Shown: piece by piece, positions 43,779-53,070 of the stretch
Layout: the number at the start of each line of letters is the position of its first letter
Numbering within the stretch: the stretch's first letter is position 1
Source of the DNA: Aminomonas paucivorans DSM 12260
GTDB taxonomy: Bacteria > Synergistota > Synergistia > Synergistales > Synergistaceae
Assembly (NCBI RefSeq): GCF_000165795.1
Contig: NZ_CM001022.1
Coordinates: forward strand, 1,583,812 to 1,647,811
Length of the DNA: 64,000 nucleotides
Direction: 5' to 3'
Program-made: the position numbers and the translations under genes
The notes under the pieces: generated by a model
Databases searched by the model: none
Seen by the model: the letters and a program-made list of their open reading frames with translations, nothing else
What the model was told of the DNA's origin: nothing

Positions 43779-44873
43779 TTGAACACACTCGCAGCATCTG
43801 AAACCTTGAGGCTTGATCGCAACGAAGGAAATTTCCTTTTGCCCCCCGCCCCTCGCGAAGAACTGCGCCAACTCGTGGGAAGCCTGGACTATCACCGCAC
43901 CCCCGATCCTCAGTCCCGAGAACTCCGCAGCGCCCTGAGCCGGTTCCTCCAAGTCCCTGCCCAGACCCTGCAGGTCTTCAACCACCAGGGGGAATTTTTC
44001 GCCCGGCTGCGGCTTGCCTTCCCCACTCCCCCCCGCGTCCTGGCTCTGGATTCCGCTTCTCCCAATCTGGAACGTCTTTCCCTTTGGGGATGCGATGTCC
44101 GCAGGGTGACGCTGAAACAGGAAGGGCGCGTCTTCTCTTTCGATGAGGACGCCTTCCTTGACGAGATCGCGCGGTTCTCCCCCGAGGTGATCCTTCTGGA
44201 CACCCCGAACGACCCGACGGGGCTTCGCATCTCCTCCGAGGTTCTGTGCCGATTGGTGGGACTCTGCCCCTCCACTTCCCTCTTTGTGGTGGATGAAAGC
44301 TACGGGGAATTCGCCGAGGCAAGTCTGCTGGCCTCCTTCGCCCCTAAGGGCATCCCGGACAAGCTCGTGGTGTTGCGTTCCTTCTCCTACGCCTGGGGAC
44401 TTTCTGCCCTTCAGGCCTGTTACTCCATCTGGGGCAACCAGGCTCGGGACCTGGTGGAGCGGACACCTGGCCTGGGGGAACCTCTGGACGGTCTGAACCA
44501 GGCATTCCTCTCTCATCTGGTGAACCACTACGAGGAGTGGATGAACAGCCGCGTCTACAGCATCCGCTACTTGCGGGACGAACTGGTCCGGCGAGTTCGA
44601 GAGATTCCCCGCTGGGAAGCCTTCCCCAGCGAAGGCTCCTTCGTTCTCCTTCGCGGCACAGACGTCACGCGTTCCGATCTGGAAGCGACCCTGCAAAACC
44701 AGGGGATACAGGTCTTCTTCCCGGACCGTTTCCCCGAAGATGCCACATGGCTGCGAGTCTCCGTGGGGAAGGAAGAAGAGATCCGTAGGCTCCTGAGCGT
44801 ACTGGCTTCTTGGGAACAAGGGGAACAAGGACTCGAGGACCATGCGGACATCCAAGGAGAAATGACCGCATGA
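43779..44873 (+). CDS. HisC-like fold-type I aminotransferase homologue lacking the PLP lysine
   Basis: 364 residues with the layout of histidinol-phosphate aminotransferase: LDRNEGNFLLPPAP at the N-terminus, LLDTPNDPTGL (HisC: NPNNPTG), FVVDESYGEF with Asp172 and Tyr175 kept, and C-terminal TWLRVSVGKEEEI. The cofactor segment, normally SK.FGLAGLR.GY, reads SFSYAWGLSALQACY: the Schiff-base lysine is Tyr204 (codon TAC at 44388-44390) and the phosphate-binding arginine is Gln212. Covalent PLP catalysis is therefore unlikely. The TTG start follows AGGAGGG. A YerC/TrpR-like regulator gene follows 90 bases later, suggesting a sensing or regulatory role for this pseudoenzyme; that part is inference. 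Confidence 0.85.
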   Translation: MNTLAASETLRLDRNEGNFLLPPAPREELRQLVGSLDYHRTPDPQSRELRSALSRFLQVPAQTLQVFNHQGEFFARLRLAFPTPPRVLALDSASPNLERLSLWGCDVRRVTLKQEGRVFSFDEDAFLDEIARFSPEVILLDTPNDPTGLRISSEVLCRLVGLCPSTSLFVVDESYGEFAEASLLASFAPKGIPDKLVVLRSFSYAWGLSALQACYSIWGNQARDLVERTPGLGEPLDGLNQAFLSHLVNHYEEWMNSRVYSIRYLRDELVRRVREIPRWEAFPSEGSFVLLRGTDVTRSDLEATLQNQGIQVFFPDRFPEDATWLRVSVGKEEEIRRLLSVLASWEQGEQGLEDHADIQGEMTA

Positions 44874-44963
44874 CGCCCCGGCGGCGTTTCTCTCTTGCAT
44901 AACACCGCAGCAGAGGAGTAGTCTTTCCGCGAAGGTTCCTTTTCGAGGAAAGGGGTGAGGCAC

Positions 44964-45257
44964 ATGGCGGGAAAGTGGAAGGACCGATTGAGCGACCAAC
45001 TCTGCCAGGCCATCTTGACCCTCAAGGACGTGGAGGAAGCCTATCGGTTTCTGGAGGACCTCGCCACCATAGGGGAGGTTCGGGCTCTCGCCCAAAGGCT
45101 GGAGGTTTCGCGACTCCTCAGCGAGGGATTCACCTATCCGCAGATCGCGCAGCAAACCGGCGCCAGCACCGCCACCATCAGCAGGGTCAAAAAATTCCTG
45201 GAATACGGAGCTGACGGGTACAAGCTCGTCCTCCCACGACTCAAACCCCAAAAATGA
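44964..45257 (+). CDS. YerC/YecD-family TrpR-like transcriptional regulator
   Basis: 97 residues, the usual size of this TrpR-related family. Helices RLSDQLCQAILTLKDVEEAYRFL, then LATIGEVRALAQRLEVSRLL (LCTI.E..AL.QR pattern) and a helix-turn-helix TYPQIAQQTGASTATISRVKKFL with the TATISR recognition helix. TrpR-type proteins bind DNA as dimers, often with a small-molecule co-repressor. ATG 44964 follows AAAGGGG; GTG 44955 is also open. A weak TTGCAT-18-TAGTCT lies at 44895-44924. Cotranscription with the HisC-like gene is likely. The family has been linked to amino-acid gene regulation, but the target here is unknown. Confidence 0.88.
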   Translation: MAGKWKDRLSDQLCQAILTLKDVEEAYRFLEDLATIGEVRALAQRLEVSRLLSEGFTYPQIAQQTGASTATISRVKKFLEYGADGYKLVLPRLKPQK

Positions 45258-45309
45258 CCCTTCCACCCGGGCAGGGTATTCCCCTATCCCTGCATCTCCC
45301 GGGACGCGA

Positions 45310-45356
45310 GCGGAGACCACCTATCCGACTGGACGTGCCGGGTAGGCGGTCTCCGC
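45310..45356. terminator. Bidirectional hairpin between convergent genes
   Basis: GCGGAGACC (45310-45318) pairs with GGTCTCCGC (45348-45356), and CCTA/TAGG extends the stem after a bulge. No long T-run on either side (CTCTTCGTTCTC on the plus side). It lies between the convergent ends of the YerC-like and DUF362 genes and probably ends both transcripts. Confidence 0.55.
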
Positions 45357-45366
45357 CTCTTCGTTC

Positions 45367-46530
45367 TCAGGAGCGCATCCCCTGGACCCACCGAGCCAGA
45401 GGGTTGGCTGCCGCTTTCATCGCCCCGGTGGGACACATTTCATGACAACAGAGACACTGGACGCAACGGTTGGAGTCGACTACCGGGCCGTCGTCCCAGG
45501 CAAGGGCGTCCACGGGACAGACTTCCTGACAGACGCGACACCGGACGCAGGCAGACCGTTCCAGCTGCGGACGAAGGGCAACCCACCGGTGGGCAAACCC
45601 CCTCAATGGGGTGGGAATGAAACGCACAAGCCCGGAGGCCCGGCGGAACCCCGCTGTGGGCAATTCCTCCCAGTTCGCCCCCCGCAAATCCACCTCATCA
45701 AGGGATCGAGGCCCCAACCCCCTCTCCGCGGCAGTCCGGAGAAGAGGGATGTCGAAGGGGTTCGAGTACCCCATGGAAACCGCCGCTACCAAATCGATGC
45801 TCGGGGCATTAGGCCCTGCAAGAATCCATCCCACCCGCTTCGGGGAACCGTGGGAGGGGCCATTGCCCTCCATGGCCACCACCGCATCCAATACATGGAA
45901 CAGCGGGCGGGCAAGGGTAAAAAGGTCCAGAATCCCGTGGACGAGGTGACTCGTATCCCTGGATTGGTGGGCCCGCTTGCGGGTCTGGGTGTCAGCGATC
46001 CCGAAAAGGTTCTTGAGGCACCCGGTCATTTCCGTTTCCACGTGGGTCTTGAGCTTCGCCACGTTGACCAGATACCGAGATCGGAGGATCCGCGTCGATA
46101 CCCGTGCTCGGGACAAGACCCTCCCGCCGGGGATGGGCACCTCCTCCACCCCCTCATCGGACAGGGTCCCCACGGGGACATCTTCGTCCTCCCCGAGGCG
46201 TTTCATCCCCGTCCGTTCCAGAAGCAATTCTTTCTGGGAGGCGTAGATGTAGCCGGGGTTGTCCCCGATGCGGATCCTCCCCGCCCCCCTCCGACGCAGG
46301 GAGCGCACCACCCCTCGCAGGACCTCCGGATGGGTCGTCACCGCGTCCTCGGGAGGCCGCGGCGCCAGGAGGTTCGCCTTGAGGAGCACCTCTTCGGAAC
46401 AACAGGACTCCGGCCATCCCCCGGAGGCTTGGACGGCCCGCTCCACCGCTTCCTCTACGGCCGAGGGCTCATAGGAAACACACCGGGCAGCCCCGACCCG
46501 AAAGGGGGCATATTCCTGCTTCTCACCCAT
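45367..46530 (-). CDS. DUF362 protein with C-terminal 2[4Fe-4S] ferredoxin domain
   Basis: 387 residues. The DUF362 part covers about residues 10-300: VLLKANLL, GDNPGY, and the signature YLVNVAKLKTHVETEMTGCLKNLFG, then AMEGNGPSHGSPK. The C-terminal ferredoxin domain has CVRCRVCQEVCPVDAL and CVQCLCCHEMCPTGAM, eight cysteines for two clusters. DUF362 proteins are often near redox enzymes, but no reaction is established. ATG 46530 overlaps the nth stop by eight bases; longer open sequence upstream lies inside nth. It is the last gene of the lon-nth-DUF362 unit. Confidence 0.88.
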   Translation of the reverse strand: MGEKQEYAPFRVGAARCVSYEPSAVEEAVERAVQASGGWPESCCSEEVLLKANLLAPRPPEDAVTTHPEVLRGVVRSLRRRGAGRIRIGDNPGYIYASQKELLLERTGMKRLGEDEDVPVGTLSDEGVEEVPIPGGRVLSRARVSTRILRSRYLVNVAKLKTHVETEMTGCLKNLFGIADTQTRKRAHQSRDTSHLVHGILDLFTLARPLFHVLDAVVAMEGNGPSHGSPKRVGWILAGPNAPSIDLVAAVSMGYSNPFDIPLLRTAAERGLGPRSLDEVDLRGANWEELPTAGFRRASGLVRFIPTPLRGFAHRWVALRPQLERSACVRCRVCQEVCPVDALAWDDGPVVDSNRCVQCLCCHEMCPTGAMKAAANPLARWVQGMRS

Positions 46531-47221
46531 GTGCCTCAGGCACTTCCGCCGCAGGGCAAACCCCGACAAGGACACAGGCGGGACAGCGAGGGGAGCGAGC
46601 GCGGCACACCGCCCTTCCATGGGCAATGAGGTTCAGGTGCGCCCCCTGAAAGCGTTCCCGCGCAACCGTCTCCTCCATGACCCGCTGGATTCGATGGGGG
46701 GGCAGGTTCGCGGGGACCCACCCCAAACGCCGGCAAATCCTGGCCACATGGGTGTCCACGGGAAAAGCGGGAAACCCCAGGTCGAACACCATCACACAGG
46801 CCGCCGTCTTGGGGCCCACCCCGGGAAGCGCCTCCAGGTATTCCCTTGCCCTGTCCGGCTTCCAGGACCGCAAAGGCACCAGGGTCGGGGCACCCCAGTC
46901 CTCCCGAAGCCGCTCCAGGATGGCCTGAATGCTCGGCCCCTTGGCGTTGGCAAGCCCCGCAATCCGTATGGCCTCCTGGACTTCCCCGGGATCCGCAAGG
47001 GCTACGGATTCCCAATCGGGGAATCGCCCACGCAGGGTTATATAGGCCCGATCCCGGTTGAGATCGTTGGTGTTCTGAGAGAGCACCGTCAGGATCAGCC
47101 CATCCAAGGGTTCCGGATGCCCCAGATCCGGCAGGGCACCTTCGTTCCCGTAAACCCCTTCCAGAAGGTCCAGGGTTTCCCCCAGGGGGGCGGCACCCCG
47201 AGGCACCCCGGAGGGGTTCAT
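46523..47221 (-). CDS. nth: Endonuclease III, DNA glycosylase/AP lyase
   Basis: HhH-GPD base-excision enzyme for oxidised pyrimidines; 232 residues. The helix-hairpin-helix is EALPGVGPKTAACVMVF with the catalytic lysine, and the catalytic aspartate is in FPVDTHVARI. The C-terminal iron-sulfur site CX6CX2CX5C is complete (CRARSPRCPACVLVGVC). ATG 47221 overlaps the upstream Lon-like stop by four bases (ATGA). It ends eight bases inside the DUF362 gene. Confidence 0.95.
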   Translation of the reverse strand: MNPSGVPRGAAPLGETLDLLEGVYGNEGALPDLGHPEPLDGLILTVLSQNTNDLNRDRAYITLRGRFPDWESVALADPGEVQEAIRIAGLANAKGPSIQAILERLREDWGAPTLVPLRSWKPDRAREYLEALPGVGPKTAACVMVFDLGFPAFPVDTHVARICRRLGWVPANLPPHRIQRVMEETVARERFQGAHLNLIAHGRAVCRARSPRCPACVLVGVCPAAEVPEAHG

Positions 47222-49710
47222 GAGTCTTGCGTCACGGAGGATTCGTCGTCGTCGTCCTCCTCCGCAGAATCCGCTGCGCCCTCGCTCTTCTCGGCCTCTC
47301 CCAGCTTGCCCAGGCTCTTCTTGAGCAGGGCGGACCGTTCCAACCACCCCTTCAGGCACGCCTTCACCTTTCCGTGTACCGAACCCTCCGGGTACAAACC
47401 CTCGGGGCCCAGTTCTCCCGCGGGGCAGCCCGTGAGGATTTCGATGCCCTCGTCGATGGATTCCACCGCCCACAGGTGGAATCGCCCCGCTTCCACCGCC
47501 TCCAGGACTTCATGATGCAACATGAGGTTTTGGACGTTCTGCTTCGGGATCAGGACCCCCTGATTCCCCGTCAGCCCCCGGACAAGACAGTACCGGAAGA
47601 ACCCTTCCACCTTTTCGTTGACTCCCCCGATGGGCTGGATGTTTCCGAACTGGTCCACGGAACCCGTGACGGCGATGTCCTGACGGAGAGGGAGATCCGC
47701 CAGGGCGGAGAGCAGACAGTACAGCTCCGTGGAGGAAGCGCTGTCCCCCTCGATCCCCGAATAGGTCTGTTCGAAGGCGATACGGGCGGAAACGGCGAGG
47801 GGCATGTCCTGGGCGTAGCGGCGCCCCAGATAGCTCTGGAGGATGAGGAGCCCCTTGTTGTGGATGGGTCCTGTCATCTTCACCTCCCGCTCGATGTTCA
47901 CCACCCCCTCCTGTCCCATGAAGACGTTGGCGGTGATGCGCACGGGGTGCCCGAAGGTGTGGTCCACCATGTCCAGAACCGTGAGCCCGTTGATCTGCCC
48001 CACGGCGGCCCCGTCCGTATCGATGCGGATGGTTCCCTCCTCGAAGGCCCGGCGAATCCGCTCCTCCAACAGGTTGGAGCGGAAGCGCTTCTCCTCGATG
48101 GCCTTGCGGACATGCTGCCGCGTCACCACGGAAGCCCTTTCCATGCGAGCCCAGGCCGTGGCCTCCACGAGGACTTCCGCCAGGCGGTTGAACTGGGTGG
48201 ACATGCGGTCCTGATGATCCGCAAGGCGGCTGGACCACTCGATGACTTCCGCCACCCCGTCCCGCTCGAAAGGAAGACCGCCTTCTTTCTTGACGAAGCT
48301 GGCGGCAAAACAAGCCAGGAGCTTTTCCGTCTCCGAATTGCGGGGCATGTCCGCGTCGAAGTCCGCCTTCACCTTGAAGATCTTCTGGAACTCCGGGTCG
48401 TAGATGTTCAAGAGGTAGTAGAGCCAATGGGTACCCACCACCACCACCTTCATGTTGATGGGGATGGGGGCGGGGCGCAGGGAGGACACGGGGACAAAGC
48501 CCAGCTGTTCCCCCAGGTTTTCGATGGCCAGTTCTTCGGTGCGCAGGACCCGCTTCAGGGCGTCCCAGGACATGAACTGCCGGAGAAGCTCCTCCGCCTC
48601 CAGCACCAGAAAACCCCCGTTGGCCCGATGGATGGCCCCGGGAACGATGCGACGGAAATCGGTGTACAGGTAGCCCTGACGGCTTTCGTACTCCACCTTC
48701 CCCACCAGGTTGTAGTAGGTGGGGTTCGTCTCCCGCACCACCGGAGCCCCTTGAGCCGGGTCGTTGGTCACAAACACGTTGATGATGTAGCGGCTAAAAT
48801 CCACCTCGGCGTTGTCGTCCCGGGCGGAGGCGATGAACAGGTTGAAGTTGTCGATGATGTCCTCTCCCAGAACCACGATCCAACGGGCCACCTTCTCCTG
48901 CTCGCCGAACCGCTCCTTCATCTCCCCCAGGAGGGGCTGGATGGCATTGCGGCAGATCTCCCCCTCCAGGGCCTTGATCTTCTCCTTGAGGGTCTTCTCC
49001 AGGTCCCGAATCTGCCGAAGGGTCTCCAGGGTGCGCTGGGAGATTTCCTCGGAGATCTTCTGGAGGCGCTGCTGCTCCGCCTCCTCCAGTTTCTCGAACT
49101 CCTCCTGCTGCATTTCTCTCTGAAGGGTTTCTCCGTCTTCCCCCGTTTCCTTGAGAAGAGGCAGGTTCACAAAGCCCTGCGGGGTGCGCTTGATGGCAAA
49201 GCCCTGCTCTCCCGCCCAGGTTCGGAGTTCTTCCATGAAACGGTTGACCTGCTCCTGGAACTCCTTCACCAGCTGGGCTTTGTTGTCTTCGTATTGACTG
49301 TTGTCGAAGGCCTTGCTCAGGGTCAGTTTGAGATCCTCCACGGCCTCTTCCATGGCCTTGGCCAGGTCCTTCCCCTGACCTGCGGGGAGGTTCAGCGCCA
49401 AGGGTTCCTGGGGGTCGTCGAAGTTGTACACATACACCCAGTCATCCGGGGCGGTCATCTCTCTGGCTCGATTGTTCAGCTCTTCCAAGGTATAGGTGGT
49501 CCTCCCGCTTCCCGGGTTTCCCACCACAAAGAGGTTGTACCCCTTGCTGTTCACGGAGAGCCCAAAGGAGACGGCCTTGACGGCCCGCTCCTGCCCGATC
49601 AATCCCTTGAGGCACCCCAGTTCATCGGTGTTGGAAAAACCCAGCGCTTCCGAATCGGTCCTTCGGCGCAGCGCTTCCACAGGAAGTCGTCGGCTGTCTT
49701 GAAGCGTCAC
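47218..49710 (-). CDS. Lon-like (LonC/YcbZ-type) protease with degenerate AAA+ module
   Basis: About 830 residues. The N-terminal AAA+ part begins LIGQERAVKAVSFGLSV; its P-loop reads GNPGSGRTT (residues 64-72) with arginine in place of lysine, and the Walker B region reads FLVLEAEE. A long coiled-coil section (about 110-250) interrupts the module. The C-terminal Lon protease domain has the Ser-Lys dyad: GDSAS (Ser657) and GGVNEKVEG (Lys700), 43 residues apart as usual. The degenerate ATP site suggests ATP-independent activity as in LonC enzymes. GTG 49710 is preceded by AAGGGAGGA; ATG 49728 is an alternative with a poor site. Confidence 0.88.
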   Translation of the reverse strand: MTLQDSRRLPVEALRRRTDSEALGFSNTDELGCLKGLIGQERAVKAVSFGLSVNSKGYNLFVVGNPGSGRTTYTLEELNNRAREMTAPDDWVYVYNFDDPQEPLALNLPAGQGKDLAKAMEEAVEDLKLTLSKAFDNSQYEDNKAQLVKEFQEQVNRFMEELRTWAGEQGFAIKRTPQGFVNLPLLKETGEDGETLQREMQQEEFEKLEEAEQQRLQKISEEISQRTLETLRQIRDLEKTLKEKIKALEGEICRNAIQPLLGEMKERFGEQEKVARWIVVLGEDIIDNFNLFIASARDDNAEVDFSRYIINVFVTNDPAQGAPVVRETNPTYYNLVGKVEYESRQGYLYTDFRRIVPGAIHRANGGFLVLEAEELLRQFMSWDALKRVLRTEELAIENLGEQLGFVPVSSLRPAPIPINMKVVVVGTHWLYYLLNIYDPEFQKIFKVKADFDADMPRNSETEKLLACFAASFVKKEGGLPFERDGVAEVIEWSSRLADHQDRMSTQFNRLAEVLVEATAWARMERASVVTRQHVRKAIEEKRFRSNLLEERIRRAFEEGTIRIDTDGAAVGQINGLTVLDMVDHTFGHPVRITANVFMGQEGVVNIEREVKMTGPIHNKGLLILQSYLGRRYAQDMPLAVSARIAFEQTYSGIEGDSASSTELYCLLSALADLPLRQDIAVTGSVDQFGNIQPIGGVNEKVEGFFRYCLVRGLTGNQGVLIPKQNVQNLMLHHEVLEAVEAGRFHLWAVESIDEGIEILTGCPAGELGPEGLYPEGSVHGKVKACLKGWLERSALLKKSLGKLGEAEKSEGAADSAEEDDDDESSVTQDS

Positions 49711-49827
49711 GGATGCTCCTCCCTTCATCATGCCCCTTGGGATTCCATGATAGCAGGTCACCGATACGCGAAGGGAGACCGGGGGCCTCCTCAAAAGGAC
49801 GGACAACAACTGGGATCGCAACATAGA

Positions 49828-49857
49828 AGCGGGGCGGACCCGAAGGTCCGCCCCGCT
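49828..49857 (-). terminator. Hairpin terminator of the cold-shock gene
   Basis: Minus strand AGCGGGGCGGACC, loop TTCG, GGTCCGCCCCGCT (49857-49828): a perfect 13-pair stem with a UUCG tetraloop. The tail TCTATGTTG is only weakly T-rich. The stretch 49858-49957 before it holds no gene; 49711-49827 holds only the lon leader. Confidence 0.7.
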
Positions 49858-49957
49858 GTCGCTTCATGCGGAACGTTCAAACGCTACAGTGGAAGAGGAA
49901 CGAATAAGAACGTTCGAGCGTGGATGGCAAACGGAAGAAACGACCGCACCAGAAGGC

Positions 49958-50161
49958 CTAAAGCTTCTCGACGTCGGAAGCCTGGGGGCCCTTGCTGCCT
50001 TGGGTAACCTCGAAGGAAACCCGCTGACCCTCATCCAAGGTCTTGAAACCGTCGCCCTGGATGGCGCTGAAGTGGACAAAAACATCCTTGCCATCTTCAG
50101 TGGTGATGAACCCATACCCCTTCGTGGCGTTGAACCATTTTACCGTTCCGTTGGTCTTCAA
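49958..50161 (-). CDS. CspA-family cold-shock protein
   Basis: Single-strand nucleic-acid chaperone, 67 residues. RNP1 is [10 protein letters not shown] and RNP2 VFVHFSAIQ, on the [12 protein letters not shown] framework. TTG 50161 was chosen because GGGAGG lies seven bases upstream and it gives the standard 67-residue length; a GTG 15 bases further upstream overlaps that site. It has a strong promoter and a leader of about 50 bases with a hairpin, and is transcribed alone. Confidence 0.95.
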   Translation of the reverse strand: MKTNGTVKWFNATKGYGFITTEDGKDVFVHFSAIQGDGFKTLDEGQRVSFEVTQGSKGPQASDVEKL

Positions 50162-50189
50162 TACGTTGCCTCCCACAGGAAAAAATGAT

Positions 50190-50208
50190 GTCGATGGCGC
50201 CTATCGAC
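50190..50208 (-). promoter_or_regulatory. Hairpin in the cold-shock mRNA leader
   Basis: Minus strand GTCGAT (50208-50203), seven-base loop AGGCGCC, ATCGAC (50195-50190). It sits at the very 5' end of the predicted transcript, before the ribosome-binding site. It may affect stability or temperature response; function is inferred only. Confidence 0.4.
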
Positions 50209-50215
50209 GTTTCTC

Positions 50216-50244
50216 ACCATAAACCTTTCATTCCGCCCTGTCAA
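50216..50244 (-). promoter_or_regulatory. Promoter of the cold-shock gene
   Basis: Minus strand TTGACA (50244-50239), 17-base spacer, TATGGT (50221-50216). Consensus -35 and a good -10; start of transcription near 50209. Confidence 0.8.
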
Positions 50245-50316
50245 GACCGTTGGGGCAGATTCATGATGTGGCCTTCATATTTTTGTGGAACGCGCAATTT
50301 TCCAACGGAAAGGATG

Positions 50317-50345
50317 TTGACCTATCCTGACGTTCGTGATATGTT
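50317..50345 (+). promoter_or_regulatory. Promoter of clpB
   Basis: TTGACC (50317-50322), 17-base spacer, TATGTT (50340-50345), about 45 bases before the clpB start. It looks like a housekeeping promoter; no CIRCE element (TTAGCACTC inverted repeat) is present. Confidence 0.65.
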
Positions 50346-50393
50346 TTCATCGTCACTTTTGGTCAAAGAACAATCGGCTTAGGAGGTGGTCTC

Positions 50394-53012
50394 ATGGACC
50401 TGCAGCGCTTGACCCAAAAATCTCAGGAAGCCTTGATGGATGCTCAAAACGAAGCCCTGCGAAGGGGACACCAGGGGACGGAACCGGAACACCTTCTCCT
50501 GGCCCTTCTCCTTCCGGAGCAAGGGCTCATCCCTCGACTGCTGGAAAGGGCCGGCGTGTCTGTGCCCGGCCTCCTGCAGGAGACGGAAAAGGACTTGGCC
50601 CGACGTCCTCGCGTTTCCGGAAGCGGTGTGGAGGCGGGGAAGATCTACCTTACCCCGCGGCTCTCCAAACTTCTCGTGGAAGCGGAGGACGAAGCAAAAC
50701 GGATGAAGGACGACTACGTATCCGTGGAGCACCTCTTTCTGCGCCTTTTGGAGGAAGGGGACAGCACGGGGGCGGGACACATCCTTCGCACCTTCCGGGT
50801 GGACCGGGATCGGTTTCTGGCAGCCCTGGCGGAGGTTCGGGGCAACCAGAGAGTTACGGGCTCCACTCCCGAGGAGACCTATGACGCTCTGGAGAAGTAC
50901 GGACAGGATCTGGTGCGCCTGGCCCGGGAAAACCGCTTGGATCCCGTGATCGGACGGGACGAGGAGATTCGAAGGGTGATCCGCATCCTCAGCCGGAAGA
51001 CAAAGAACAACCCCGTGCTCATCGGGGAACCGGGAGTGGGGAAGACGGCCATCGTGGAAGGACTGGCGCAGCGAATCCTGAAGGGGGACGTGCCCGAGGG
51101 CCTGAAGGATCGCACCTTGGTGGCCTTGGACATGGGAGCGCTGCTGGCCGGGGCCAAATACCGGGGAGAGTTCGAGGAACGCCTCAAGGCGGTCCTGGGA
51201 GAGGTGAAACGCAGCGAAGGCCGAGTGTTGTTGTTCATCGACGAACTCCACACCATCGTGGGAACGGGCAAGGCGGAGGGAGCCCTGGACGCGGGCAACA
51301 TGCTCAAGCCCATGCTGGCGCGGGGCGAGCTGCACTGCATCGGGGCCACCACCCTGGAGGAGTACCGCACCCACATCGAGAAGGACGCCGCCCTGGAACG
51401 GCGCTTCCAACCCGTTCTCGTGGAGCCGCCGGATGTGGAGGACACGGTGTCCATCCTTCGAGGACTGAAGGACCGCTTCCAGGTGCACCACGGGGTGCGG
51501 ATTCAGGACAACGCCTTGGTGGCGGCAGCGGTGCTTTCCCAACGGTACATCTCCGACCGCTTCCTCCCCGACAAGGCCATCGATCTGGTGGACGAAGCCT
51601 GCGCCCAGATCCGCACGGAAATCGACAGCATGCCTGCAGAACTGGACGCGGCGCTGCGCCGGGTCATGCAGCTGGAGATCGAGGAGGCGGCCCTGGGGAA
51701 GGAGAGTGACAAGGCCAGCAGGGAGCGGCTCGGCCAGATCCGGCGGGAACTGGCGGACCAGAGGAGCGTGGCCGACGAGCTTCAGGCTCAGTACGAACGG
51801 GAAAAGCAGGCCATCGCCGAAGTGCGGGCACTCCGAAAGGAAATCGAGGAGACCCGGCGACGGATCGAACAGGCCGAACGGGTCTATGACCTGAACCTGG
51901 CCGCCCAGCTGCGACACGGAGAACTCCCGGAGCTGGAGAAGAAGCTGCGGGAAAAGGAGGATCTCCCAGGCCGCTCGGCAGGGGGAAGCCGCCTGCTCCG
52001 GGAGGAGGTAACGGAAGAGGAGATCGCCGGCATCGTGAGCCGTTGGACGGGCATCCCCGTTTCCCGGCTGGAGGAGGGAGAGAGGGAGAAACTGCTGCGC
52101 CTGGAGGAAATCCTCCACCAGCGGGTGGTAGGACAGGACGAGGCGGTTCGCCTGGTGACCGACGCGGTCCTCCGGGCCCGCTCCGGGCTGAAGGATCCCC
52201 GCCGCCCCATCGGGTCCTTCCTGTTCCTCGGCCCCACGGGGGTGGGCAAGACGGAGCTGGCCCGGACCCTGGCGCAGGCCCTCTTCGATTCGGAGGAAAA
52301 CCTGGTGCGCCTGGACATGTCGGAATACATGGAGAAACACTCCGTTTCCCGGCTCTTCGGAGCACCCCCGGGCTACGTGGGTTACGACGAAGGAGGACAG
52401 CTCACCGAGGCGGTTCGGCGGCGTCCCTACTCGGTGCTGCTCTTTGACGAGATCGAGAAGGCGCACCCCGACGTGTTCAACGCCCTCCTGCAAATCCTGG
52501 ACGACGGACGAGCCACGGACAGCCACGGAAGGACCGTGGACTTCAAGAACACCGTGGTCATCCTCACCAGCAACATCGGCGCCCCCTTCCTCTCCTCTGG
52601 GGGGGTGAGCCCGGAGGGAGAGATCCGCCCGGAGGCTCGCGATCGGGTGCTGGGAGCCCTGAAGGAACACTTCCGCCCAGAGTTCCTGAATCGCCTGGAC
52701 GACATCGTCCTCTTCAAACCCCTGCAGGTCGGAGAAATCGTCCGGATCGTCTCTCTCTTGGCGGACCAGCTGCGCAGTCGTTTGGCGGATCGCTCCATTT
52801 GCCTGGAGATCACCCCGCAGGCGCAAGAGCAGATCGCCCGGGACGGATACGATCCGGTCTATGGGGCCAGGCCGCTGAAGAGAACCCTCCAGCGGCTTCT
52901 GGAAACCCCCATCGCCAAGGCGCTTCTCCGGGGCGAACTGAGGGAAGGAGGAACCGTCGTAGTGGAAACCCAGGGAAGGGAGCTTGTCCTTCGGTACGTC
53001 GACCCGGTCTAG
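50394..53012 (+). CDS. clpB: ATP-dependent chaperone ClpB
   Basis: Hexameric AAA+ disaggregase working with DnaK; 872 residues. The N domain is a double Clp repeat ([30 protein letters not shown]). The first AAA module has [13 protein letters not shown] and [14 protein letters not shown]; the coiled-coil middle domain is at about residues 420-540; the second module has [15 protein letters not shown] and [20 protein letters not shown]. No IGF/L tripeptide loop for ClpP binding is seen, and the middle domain is full length, so ClpB rather than ClpA/C. ATG 50394 follows AGGAGG. It is transcribed alone. Confidence 0.96.
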   Translation: MDLQRLTQKSQEALMDAQNEALRRGHQGTEPEHLLLALLLPEQGLIPRLLERAGVSVPGLLQETEKDLARRPRVSGSGVEAGKIYLTPRLSKLLVEAEDEAKRMKDDYVSVEHLFLRLLEEGDSTGAGHILRTFRVDRDRFLAALAEVRGNQRVTGSTPEETYDALEKYGQDLVRLARENRLDPVIGRDEEIRRVIRILSRKTKNNPVLIGEPGVGKTAIVEGLAQRILKGDVPEGLKDRTLVALDMGALLAGAKYRGEFEERLKAVLGEVKRSEGRVLLFIDELHTIVGTGKAEGALDAGNMLKPMLARGELHCIGATTLEEYRTHIEKDAALERRFQPVLVEPPDVEDTVSILRGLKDRFQVHHGVRIQDNALVAAAVLSQRYISDRFLPDKAIDLVDEACAQIRTEIDSMPAELDAALRRVMQLEIEEAALGKESDKASRERLGQIRRELADQRSVADELQAQYEREKQAIAEVRALRKEIEETRRRIEQAERVYDLNLAAQLRHGELPELEKKLREKEDLPGRSAGGSRLLREEVTEEEIAGIVSRWTGIPVSRLEEGEREKLLRLEEILHQRVVGQDEAVRLVTDAVLRARSGLKDPRRPIGSFLFLGPTGVGKTELARTLAQALFDSEENLVRLDMSEYMEKHSVSRLFGAPPGYVGYDEGGQLTEAVRRRPYSVLLFDEIEKAHPDVFNALLQILDDGRATDSHGRTVDFKNTVVILTSNIGAPFLSSGGVSPEGEIRPEARDRVLGALKEHFRPEFLNRLDDIVLFKPLQVGEIVRIVSLLADQLRSRLADRSICLEITPQAQEQIARDGYDPVYGARPLKRTLQRLLETPIAKALLRGELREGGTVVVETQGRELVLRYVDPV

Positions 53013-53014
53013 TC

Positions 53015-53060
53015 CTTGGGGGAGGCGGAAACCCCCATCGGGGCTTTCGCCTCCCCCAAG
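53015..53060. terminator. Long hairpin between clpB and the convergent dehydrogenase gene
   Basis: CTTGGGGGAGGCG (53015-53027) pairs with CGCCTCCCCCAAG (53048-53060), and a second CCCC/GGGG stem can form in the loop. There is no T-run. It begins three bases after the clpB stop, placed to end both converging transcripts. Confidence 0.6.
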
Positions 53061-53070
53061 CCTCTGGCCT

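Noticed and set aside
50317-50366. Inverted repeat TTGACC...GGTCAA around the clpB promoter
   Set aside because: Only six bases per arm separated by 38 bases, the left arm being the -35 itself. This is expected by chance and resembles no known heat-shock operator.
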